From Mucilaginibacter flavus (lineage in GTDB: Bacteria; Bacteroidota; Bacteroidia; Sphingobacteriales; Sphingobacteriaceae): a DNA stretch of 64,000 nt. The notes below the pieces were generated by a model that ran no database searches, was not told where the DNA came from, and saw only the letters and a program-made list of their open reading frames with translations. The stretch is taken from contig NZ_JAUFPS010000018.1 in NCBI RefSeq assembly GCF_030409315.1, forward strand, positions 31,438 to 95,437, written 5' to 3'. The translations under genes were made by a program, and so were the position numbers. How positions within the stretch are numbered: position 1 is the stretch's first letter; every line of letters begins with the position of its first letter. This document shows, in pieces, positions 54,557 through 61,158 of this stretch.

Positions 54557-55156
54557 TTAGTGGAGTATTTCAAAAGCAACAACCAGGTAGATGTACACAA
54601 CAGCGTCAATAGGGTGTTGTTGTACGTAGTCTTTAATATTTTTTACCGCGATGGCTAAATATTCCTTTACAGTGTATTTAGATATATTAAGTTCGATGGC
54701 GGTTTCTTCACAGGATTTGCCCTGTAACTTGCACAGTTCAAAAACCCTCCTTTTTTGAGGCGATAGGTTACGGAAGGCTTCATCGAGTAATTTCAGTTTG
54801 GCTTCTTTCAAAAAAACATCAGCAGATTCATCTTCGCACTCCCAATCGTTTTCTACATGCTTAAACAGCAAAGATTCTTTCAACATTTTTTTTATCCGCG
54901 TAATTGACTTATTGTAACTTACACCAAATAACCAACCGGATACGGGCTTTTCATAATCGAGCGTCATCCGCTTTTCCCATAACGACACAAATACGTCCTG
55001 CATCACATTTTTTGACTCTTCGGGGTCCTTTACCAGTTTTAAAATGTTCTTATAGATGCCGGCGCGATATTTTAAATACAATTGATCAAAAGCTTTAACA
55101 TCGTCGTTTTGCAACGCAATGACCAACTCATTATCATTAAGGTATCCTGTGCCCAT
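54557..55156 (-). CDS. ECF RNA polymerase sigma-70 factor
   Basis: The 199-aa factor has region 2 (LYLKYRAGIYKNILKLVKDPEESKNVMQDVFVSLWEKR) and region 4 (LSPQKRRVFELCKLQGKSCEETAIELNISKYTVKEYLAIAVKNIK), as in the FecI-like group paired with FecR in Bacteroidota. It should direct transcription of the downstream susCD genes once FecR releases it. It is transcribed before fecR, with 249 nt between them, and no nearby transporter other than the SusCD pair. Confidence 0.96.
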   Translation of the reverse strand: MGTGYLNDNELVIALQNDDVKAFDQLYLKYRAGIYKNILKLVKDPEESKNVMQDVFVSLWEKRMTLDYEKPVSGWLFGVSYNKSITRIKKMLKESLLFKHVENDWECEDESADVFLKEAKLKLLDEAFRNLSPQKRRVFELCKLQGKSCEETAIELNISKYTVKEYLAIAVKNIKDYVQQHPIDAVVYIYLVVAFEILH

Positions 55157-55439
55157 TACGGAATTAAAAAAAACGGTTTAACTGGTGTAGTAGCAAAGTA
55201 TCGTGGCGATACCTTCAATATGTAAACGTATAAATAATTGTTAAATTAACAAATAAAAATATCGGGTTGTTCAGGATAGCCACTTATTGAATTAAGTGGC
55301 ATTAAACAGTTGGCGCACCTTGCTGGCGAAAGCATAAAGCATTGATTTACATTAACCCTATAGCTAAAACAGTTAATTTATAGAATCGTGCCATTTAAAA
55401 AAGCCATGCTTAAATTTATTTTTAACTAAGTCCCAAGGC

Positions 55440-56204
55440 TCAATTAAAAATCTCATTATTTGCAGTTAAAATGATAGGCGCTCCATTGGTTACGATGATG
55501 GTATGTTCGTGCTGTGCTACGTAGCCCCCTTTATCGCCAATTAAATCCCACTCTTCGGCACCTTCGCGTGCGTAGGTCGATTTTGTGGAGATAAACGTTT
55601 CTATAGCCACCACGGAGTTTTTGCGAAAGCGCTCCTGATTAAAACGATCATAACAATTTAAAATCTCTTTGGGCGATTCATGCAGGCTACGCCCAACGCC
55701 ATGCCCTGCCAGGTTTTTTATAACAGTGAAGCCGCGTTTAGCCGCTTGCGTTTCTATAAACCTGCCAATCTCTGCTATTTTAACGCCGCCTTTTATTTGC
55801 GCAATAGCATCTTTCAGTATTTGTTTAGATGCATCCACCAATAAACCATGCCCATGGGTATCATCGCCCAAAACAAAGGAGCCGCCATTGTCTGCCCAAA
55901 AGCCATCTAACTCTGCCGATACATCAATATTGATAAGATCGCCATTCTGGAATATTTTATTTGCCCTTGGTGTACCATGCGCTACTTCGTGGTTAACGCT
56001 GATACAGGTATGCCCCGGAAACTGGTAAGTAAGCATTGGTGCCGAAACCGCGCCGAAACTGCTTAACATGCTTGCACCAAACTCGTCCAGCTCTTGTGCC
56101 GACATACCAACACGGCAATGTTCGCGCATGGCTTTTAAGGTAAGCGCTACTGCCTCACTTACCTTTCGCATTCCTTCCTGCTCTTCAATAGAGTTAATAG
56201 ACAT
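55440..56204 (-). CDS. map: Type I methionine aminopeptidase
   Basis: A 254-aa pita-bread-fold enzyme that removes the initiator Met from nascent proteins. Metal ligands: Asp in INIDVSAELDGFWADNGGSF (two Asp), His in GHGVGRSLHESP, Glu in VAIETF, and Glu in HEHTIIV-like AQHEHTIIVTNG. The ATG at 56204 (MSINSIEEQEGMRK) is chosen because residues added by a start at 56255 lack family similarity. As one of possibly several map copies it may not be the essential one: it is away from the ribosomal operon. Confidence 0.93.
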   Translation of the reverse strand: MSINSIEEQEGMRKVSEAVALTLKAMREHCRVGMSAQELDEFGASMLSSFGAVSAPMLTYQFPGHTCISVNHEVAHGTPRANKIFQNGDLINIDVSAELDGFWADNGGSFVLGDDTHGHGLLVDASKQILKDAIAQIKGGVKIAEIGRFIETQAAKRGFTVIKNLAGHGVGRSLHESPKEILNCYDRFNQERFRKNSVVAIETFISTKSTYAREGAEEWDLIGDKGGYVAQHEHTIIVTNGAPIILTANNEIFN

Positions 56205-56293
56205 AATTGTTCTGATATTAATAAGTAAGTGCCACAGGCTATTTAAAGTTGACAAAAGTTACCGTGGCTTTCAACATTACCGCTGCTTTATAA

Positions 56294-56333
56294 GTACCAG
56301 GCAAATAACGGCCTGTATGTTGTTGCCTGGTAC
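56294..56333. repeat. Perfect hairpin upstream of map
   Basis: GTACCAGGCAA (56294-56304) is complementary to TTGCCTGGTAC (56323-56333) over 11 nt with an 18-nt loop. It lies 90-130 nt upstream of the map start, between map and the Crp/Fnr gene, and may be the 3' hairpin of the Crp/Fnr gene or an operator. No T-run is present. Confidence 0.6.
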
Positions 56334-56499
56334 AAATAATGTAAACAGATTCAAAATTAAGGCAAATGTTTATAAAACCTACGCCACTTTGTAAACGAGG
56401 TAAGAAAATGTCGGCTCGATAACAAAACCGCTCCATTTTACATTATATTTTGCGGGCAGATTTTGTGGTTTTGCCCCAGGCATAACAAGCTTTTAAAGT

Positions 56500-57069
56500 T
56501 TACAATTTTGATTTCAATCTACTTAAGCCTTCTTGCGTAATATTCAAATAATTTGCCACCAGCCGGTTTGGCAGGCGCTTTATAATTTCGGGGTTTTCCT
56601 TAAGGAGTGCTAAATAGCGTTCGGTAGCATCGTTGGTAATAAAACTCATTAACCGTTTGGTGTTTATTACGTAAGCATATTCCAGCTGATGGCGATAAAA
56701 TTTCTCCCAGGCGGGCAGGGTTTCTACCAGGTAATAAAAATCCTTCCTATCCATGTAAAGCAGTTCAGAATCCATTACGGCTTCAATATATTCCATTGAT
56801 GGGTTTTCGGTAATAAAAGATACCATTGATGACGATGCATCATTTTCAAAGATGATGCGCCGGGTAACTTCGGTGCCAACATCTTTTATAAAATAAATAC
56901 GCAGGCAGCCTTTTACCACAAAATACATCCGGGTAGATAGGCTGCCTTCGTGCAATAAAATCTCCTTTTTTTTAACCAACCGGGTTTTAAAGTGCGAAAG
57001 TACCAACTGCAAATCGTCATCGCTCATTTTAACCTTTTTAAGGATATATTTGGCTAAAGTTTCTTTCAT
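56500..57069 (-). CDS. Crp/Fnr-family transcriptional regulator
   Basis: The 189-aa protein has a cyclic-nucleotide-binding-type beta-roll (about 15-125, EILLHEGSLSTRMYFVVKGCLRIYFIKDVG) and a shortened C-terminal winged helix (about 145-189, RLPNRLVANYLNITQEGLSRLKSKL). It has no cysteine cluster of FNR and lacks the canonical cAMP-binding residues, as is usual for Bacteroidota Crp-like proteins of this size. The ATG at 57069 (MKETLAKYILKK) is preferred over 57087. It is downstream of the MFS exporter gene by 27 nt and may regulate it. Confidence 0.92.
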   Translation of the reverse strand: MKETLAKYILKKVKMSDDDLQLVLSHFKTRLVKKKEILLHEGSLSTRMYFVVKGCLRIYFIKDVGTEVTRRIIFENDASSSMVSFITENPSMEYIEAVMDSELLYMDRKDFYYLVETLPAWEKFYRHQLEYAYVINTKRLMSFITNDATERYLALLKENPEIIKRLPNRLVANYLNITQEGLSRLKSKL

Positions 57070-57096
57070 AAATAGAGAATTTATCACTCAATAAAG

Positions 57097-58542
57097 TTAT
57101 GCCTTTTGGCTAATAAACTTAGGGTAGATTAATAGTGCGGCAAACGCCGCTATAAAAGCGTTTATTAAAAACACCCTATCAAAACCATAAGTTACTGACT
57201 GCGCCGAACCGCCTGTTTTTGCAGCGCCCGACACGCCCGATAACACCGCGAAAATAACGCCCATAACCGTTGTGCCCGTTATTTGCCCCAATATACGCGA
57301 CAGTGACAGGAACCCACTAAGCAGCCCGCGCTGATCTGCTGCCGCAACTTCCATCACTACGGTATTGTTGGGTGTTTTAAAAAAGTTTAAGCCCAGCGCA
57401 ATGATCCCTATCCGCCAAAGGTAACCTGTAATATTTGCGGCCGGGGTAATGGTGCTCATGCAAAAGCATCCAATAGCAATGGTAATTACCGCGTAAAACA
57501 TCACCCGCTTTGCACCATACTTATCGGCAATTTTACCGGCGTAAATACTTAAAGCTACGGTTAACAATGGCCCAAAAGACATAATTAAACCAACCTGCAC
57601 CAAACTGTAGTTGGCTGCCTTTAAAAGATAAAACGGCGGCAATATTACTGTAGTAATAATAACCGTATAAACAAGCACGGTAGCCACCAGGTTTTTACTG
57701 ATAAGTCGGTTTTTAAAGATGGCTATATTGATTAGGGGATGCCGTATCCGTTTCTGCAAGTTAATAAATGCGACCAAACCCAAAACGGTGATAGCCAGCA
57801 ATGTTAAAACCACGGGGTTGTTAAACCCGCTTTTTTCAATCATGGTAATGCCAATGCAGTAGCAGGATAGGGTTAATGCCAGCAAAATTATCCCGGCCCA
57901 ATCAATGGAGATTGTTTTTTTAACCGCAGGACTCAAAACATATTTATAACCCAACAGGTAGGCTACTATCCCAAACGGAACATTTACCAAAAACATGGAT
58001 TGCCACCCAAAAGTTGAAAGCAGCAGCCCGCCAATGGTTGGTCCGCTGGCAATACCAAGCGCGGTTATGGTTGATAAGATGCCCATTATTTTACCCAATT
58101 GTTTTTTGGGCGTAAGTTCTGTAGCGATAGCCATACTTAAAGCCAGAATTAAAGCCGCCCCCAGCCCCTGCAAAGCGCGAAAAGCAATAAACAATGCTGC
58201 GCTGCCCGCCAACCCGCAAAGCAGCGACGCTGTGGTAAATATGGCTATACCGGCCAGGTATAGTTTCTTTTTACCTACAATATCGCCAATTCGGCCGGCA
58301 ACGGTAATTAAGGCGGTAAGCACCAACAGGTAAGCCAGCACAAACCACTGCGCCGAAGCAAAAGTAGTTTTAAGCGTTTTAATCATGGTTGGCAAACCCA
58401 CACTTACGATGCTGGTATCCAGGTTCATCATAAACAAGCTGATGGAAATACCCGCGATAGCGAGGTTTAAATTGGATATAACCCGGCCCGAATTTTCTTC
58501 AGTACCCGTATCTTTAAAGATTTCTAACGTTTCTGTTTTCAT
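57097..58542 (-). CDS. DHA2-type MFS exporter (14 helices)
   Basis: A 481-aa EmrB/QacA-like transporter with fourteen predicted membrane helices. Family motifs are FMMNLDTSIVSVGLPTM (motif D1), AGRIGDIVGKKKLYL (motif A), GLGAALILALSMAIATEL (motif B region) and SGPTIGGLLLSTFGWQSMFLVNVPFG (motif C). Typical substrates are lipophilic cations and antibiotics; no specific one can be assigned. Gene order with the Crp/Fnr gene suggests a two-gene unit. Confidence 0.95.
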   Translation of the reverse strand: MKTETLEIFKDTGTEENSGRVISNLNLAIAGISISLFMMNLDTSIVSVGLPTMIKTLKTTFASAQWFVLAYLLVLTALITVAGRIGDIVGKKKLYLAGIAIFTTASLLCGLAGSAALFIAFRALQGLGAALILALSMAIATELTPKKQLGKIMGILSTITALGIASGPTIGGLLLSTFGWQSMFLVNVPFGIVAYLLGYKYVLSPAVKKTISIDWAGIILLALTLSCYCIGITMIEKSGFNNPVVLTLLAITVLGLVAFINLQKRIRHPLINIAIFKNRLISKNLVATVLVYTVIITTVILPPFYLLKAANYSLVQVGLIMSFGPLLTVALSIYAGKIADKYGAKRVMFYAVITIAIGCFCMSTITPAANITGYLWRIGIIALGLNFFKTPNNTVVMEVAAADQRGLLSGFLSLSRILGQITGTTVMGVIFAVLSGVSGAAKTGGSAQSVTYGFDRVFLINAFIAAFAALLIYPKFISQKA

Positions 58543-58639
58543 GCTACAAAATTGACCAGCAGCAAATGAATAAACATTGATGTGTGTTAAAAAATGGAGG
58601 GAGAGGTTACAATTAACCTGATTTTTTAAAAGCGGGTTA

Positions 58640-58918
58640 TCAATCTGGCAAAACCAATTTTACCTGCTGGCCCGCAACGAAAAAATCAAATGGAAGCCGC
58701 TCTAAACTTAACGGCTTGAATATAAATATATCAAAACGAGGATTGCCATTTTCGTCGAGCATCCTTGGAATATCGGTGTAATGATAAACAGGTATCCCGC
58801 CAAAAAGCGCGCCCTCTTTTAGCTCGAAATCCGATTGCCCCCTAATTAACCGGGCAAAAATAAAATCGCCCCTATTGTGGAGCCAGTAAATATTTACAAC
58901 TTCAAAAGTCCACTCCAT
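58640..58918 (-). CDS. Hypothetical 92-aa protein
   Basis: A compact beta-rich protein by appearance (MEWTFEVVNIYWLHNRGDFIFARLIRG, then LFGGIPVYHYTDIP and FDFFVAGQQVKLVLPD). No family recognised; the pattern of strands resembles a small beta-barrel like the second domain of translational GTPases, but the similarity is too weak to name. It lies immediately left of the attachment site, so it belongs to the host chromosome rather than the element. Confidence 0.6.
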   Translation of the reverse strand: MEWTFEVVNIYWLHNRGDFIFARLIRGQSDFELKEGALFGGIPVYHYTDIPRMLDENGNPRFDIFIFKPLSLERLPFDFFVAGQQVKLVLPD

Positions 58919-58948
58919 ACAAGCAGCAAGCTACAAAATTCAAGGCAT

Positions 58949-58979
58949 AAAAAAAAGCCCCGCGGACATGCGGGGCTTT
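58949..58979 (-). terminator. Terminator of the interrupted tRNA-Asn gene
   Basis: AAAGCCCCGC (58954-58963) pairs with GCGGGGCTTT (58970-58979) around a 6-nt loop. On the minus strand the hairpin is followed by T8, and it begins directly after the 3' end of the tRNA fragment, as expected for the original tRNA gene's terminator. Confidence 0.9.
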
Positions 58980-58980
58980 G

Positions 58981-59025
58981 CTCCTGAGGCTGGGCTCGAA
59001 CCAGCGACCCTCTGATTAACAGTCA
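58981..59025 (-). other. Attachment site: 3' fragment of tRNA-Asn(GUU)
   Basis: Read on the minus strand this 45-nt piece has the discriminator base and acceptor 3' strand (58981-58988, CTCAGGA then G), a full T arm (58989-59005, GCTGGTTCGAGCCCAGC), a 5-nt variable loop (59006-59010), and an anticodon arm whose 3' stem and 7-nt loop, CTGTTAA with anticodon GTT, are intact (59011-59022). The 5' side of the anticodon stem matches for only three bases (to 59025); beyond that the tRNA sequence stops. No D arm or 5' acceptor follows. This is the piece displaced when an element integrated into the anticodon region; the intact tRNA should lie at its far end, outside the window. Confidence 0.85.
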
Positions 59026-59043
59026 TATTTTACACATTACTGG

Positions 59044-59125
59044 TATTTTGCAATTCATTGTTATGTATTGATAATCAACATTTTATATATTTTCATTATT
59101 GGGTAATTTGTGATATTTTGCGATT
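59044..59125. repeat. TATTTTGC(A/G)ATT pair beside the att core
   Basis: TATTTTGCAATT (59044-59055) and TATTTTGCGATT (59114-59125) are 12-mers in the same orientation, differing at one base and 70 bp apart. They lie between the att core and the integrase gene, the expected position of recombinase arm or accessory factor sites. Confidence 0.5.
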
Positions 59126-59136
59126 TTTTGTCCATT

Positions 59137-59259
59137 TTTCTGCAAATTTTCTGCAAATAATTCAATCATTTTTCTTATATTTGTATTAGTAAATTGCACT
59201 ATAAATCAGCATTTTATCTCATTTATTGCGATGCTTACATTTTTTTTGTTTCTGCAAAT
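59137..59259. repeat. Three copies of TTTCTGCAAAT between att and integrase
   Basis: Identical 11-mers lie at 59137-59147 and 59148-59158 (directly adjacent), and at 59249-59259. The first two are upstream of the predicted promoter and the third is just before the integrase start. They may bind the integrase arm domain, an excisionase, or an autoregulator. Confidence 0.7.
59176..59183 (+). promoter_or_regulatory. -7 promoter element of the integrase gene
   Basis: TATATTTG is a full match to the Bacteroidota -7 consensus, about 100 nt upstream of the ATG at 59283. The tandem TTTCTGCAAAT copies occupy the -33 area, so binding there would affect transcription. Confidence 0.5.
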
Positions 59260-59282
59260 TTATACATTTAATTATTAAAATC

Positions 59283-60554
59283 ATGAAAGCAGAGGTTTCT
59301 TTATATCTGGACACAAGACGGGCATTGAAAGATGGCACTTACCCTTTAAAACTACACGTTTATTTTACCGCAAAAATGGAACGGTGGTATAAAACTGATT
59401 ACAAATTGAGCAATGAACAGTTTGAACAATCTTATTTGGCTGCCAAGCCAAGAGGAGAACTTAAGGAACTTAAAATTGAGTTGGATGCTATTATACAAAA
59501 AGCGGCAGAACTGGCTAAGGATTTAGGTGATAGCTTTACTTTTGAAAAATTTGAACGCAAGATGTTCCGTACCAAAGCAAGCGCCAATAATGTTATTGAC
59601 CATTTTGGTGCTTATGTAAAAGTACTGGACAAAAATGAGCAGATCGGCACAGCTTCCAGTTACAATTGCAGCATTAATTCTATTACCGCTTATTTGAGTG
59701 AGGGTAAAAAAAATCCGGTTACGTATATTCCTTTTACCGCACTTTCAGCCGAAGTTTTAAATAAATATGAACAATGGATGATTTCCAAAAATAGTTCCAA
59801 AACAACAGTTGGCATTTATATGCGTAATTTAAGGGCGATCTTTAATAAAGCAATTGCAGCCGGGGACATTTCCCCTGAACTTTATCCCTTTAAAACCTAT
59901 AAAATCCCTAACGGTAAAAATGTAAAAAAGGCGTTGGAAACACCTGATCTTAACGCTTTGTATATTGCAGATGCCACAGATAGCTTTATGCTAAAGGCCA
60001 GGGATTTCTGGTTTTTCAGTTACCAGTGCAACGGAATGAATTTCAGGGATATTGCTGAATTAAGGTTTAAAGATATTCATGACACCTATTTTTCATTTTT
60101 AAGGCACAAGACGAAAAATACTACAAAGGAAGACCCGACACCTATTGTTGTTCCCTTGACCAGCTATATTAAAGATTTTATTAAAAAGTATGCCAACGAA
60201 AAAGGTAAGCCTAATGAATACTTGTTTCCCATATTCCAGACAGGCATGTCAGCAAAAGAGCGGCATCGAGTCAACCAAAATTTTATCCGGTTTGTAAACC
60301 AGCACATGCAAAAATTGGTCGATCAGTTAGGCTTATCATTTAAATTAGGCACGATGGTAGCCCGCCATTCATTCACTACCCAGGCAACCCGTACAATGGG
60401 TCTGGAATTTGCACAGGAAGCTTTGGGGCATACAACCATGAATACAACACAGAACTACTGGAAAGGCTTTGAAAATGATGCTAAAAAGAGCATGGCAGAA
60501 AAGCTTATGGAATTTACAGTGGCAAAACCAACAGTAATTCAAGAGGCCGTTTGA
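59283..60554 (+). CDS. int: Tyrosine recombinase (phage/ICE-type integrase)
   Basis: The 423-aa enzyme has an N-terminal arm-binding domain (about 1-95, EVSLYLDTRRALKDGTYPLKL), a SAM-like core-binding domain (about 105-205) and a catalytic domain (about 220-405). Catalytic residues: Arg255 in NGMNFRDIAELRF, Lys277-type in RHKTKN, Arg361 in VARHSFTTQATR, His383 in LGHTTMNT, and nucleophile Tyr392. The HxxR His is replaced by another residue, as in many Bacteroidota integrases. It cuts and joins att sites to insert or excise the element. ATG 59283 is chosen over a TTG at 59226. A palindromic terminator overlaps its stop. Confidence 0.95.
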   Translation: MKAEVSLYLDTRRALKDGTYPLKLHVYFTAKMERWYKTDYKLSNEQFEQSYLAAKPRGELKELKIELDAIIQKAAELAKDLGDSFTFEKFERKMFRTKASANNVIDHFGAYVKVLDKNEQIGTASSYNCSINSITAYLSEGKKNPVTYIPFTALSAEVLNKYEQWMISKNSSKTTVGIYMRNLRAIFNKAIAAGDISPELYPFKTYKIPNGKNVKKALETPDLNALYIADATDSFMLKARDFWFFSYQCNGMNFRDIAELRFKDIHDTYFSFLRHKTKNTTKEDPTPIVVPLTSYIKDFIKKYANEKGKPNEYLFPIFQTGMSAKERHRVNQNFIRFVNQHMQKLVDQLGLSFKLGTMVARHSFTTQATRTMGLEFAQEALGHTTMNTTQNYWKGFENDAKKSMAEKLMEFTVAKPTVIQEAV

Positions 60555-60565
60555 AACGGCCTCTT
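60541..60565 (+). terminator. Terminator overlapping the integrase stop codon
   Basis: AAGAGGCCGTTT (60541-60552) and AAACGGCCTCTT (60554-60565) form a perfect 12-bp stem around one central base. The integrase stop TGA lies at its centre. The T-rich end is short. Confidence 0.6.
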
Positions 60566-61158
60566 ATCAATACCAACCTACTTGCGGCATATCGAAAACA
60601 AACAGGGAAGGACGCTTTTGACCCGCTGTGCAATACGCCATGCAAGTCAAGAACACACCATTCCATTTTCACCATGTAAGCAACCAAAAGCGGGAGCCGG
60701 GTCAATAGTCAAGGCCGGGCCACCGCTAAAAAACAAAACAAAATGGCCCGCTCTGCATGGCCTTTACTTTTTACCCGGCGGTGGCTATCTTCGCGGTACT
60801 GGTGAATATGGGATTTGGGAATTTTTACTACACCCAGTTTATCGTACCATCCATAAGAACTCAAAACTCAAACCCCTCAACAAAAAAATCATACTTTGCA
60901 TAGGAAAGCCGAAGAGTTGGCTTTGGACAATCAAAGTCAATATCCGACTCATTATAATCTTTTGCTATTTCTTTAGAATTTAGCACCTTTAAATGATCCT
61001 AAAAATGGCCAGAATAGAATTTGCAACTATCTCACAATTAGCTACATTCAAAAAGCAATAAATAAATAACACTGCAATAAAAAATTTATTGCGCGGATTC
61101 AAAAATGGAGAATTAAATTTTAATTCGATACTATGACATTCCTGCTTATTTTTACAAG
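60555..61158. other. 604-base non-coding region with structured segment
   Basis: No frame in this stretch resembles a protein; the plus-strand frame 60582-60983 has a basic, low-complexity translation. Inverted pairs are present: CGCTTTTG (60613-60620) with CAAAAGCG (60685-60692), GACCCG (60620-60625) with CGGGTC (60698-60703), and GCCACCGC (60719-60726) with GCGGTGGC (60778-60785). The nesting suggests a folded RNA or a DNA site such as an origin of transfer. Confidence 0.5.
61074..61092. promoter_or_regulatory. Palindrome upstream of the AlbA_2 gene
   Basis: GCAATAAA (61074-61081) and TTTATTGC (61085-61092) form an 8-bp palindrome with a 3-nt spacer, 66 nt before the ATG at 61159. Position and symmetry suit an operator, perhaps for the encoded HTH protein itself. 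Confidence 0.4.

Noticed and set aside
58981..59025. Complete tRNA gene
   Set aside because: No D arm, no 5' acceptor strand and only three bases of the 5' anticodon stem remain; it is a 3' fragment only.
60582..60983. Plus-strand ORF of 133 codons after the integrase
   Set aside because: Composition is basic and low in pattern, it begins just after the integrase terminator, and it overlaps several inverted repeats. Treated as non-coding.
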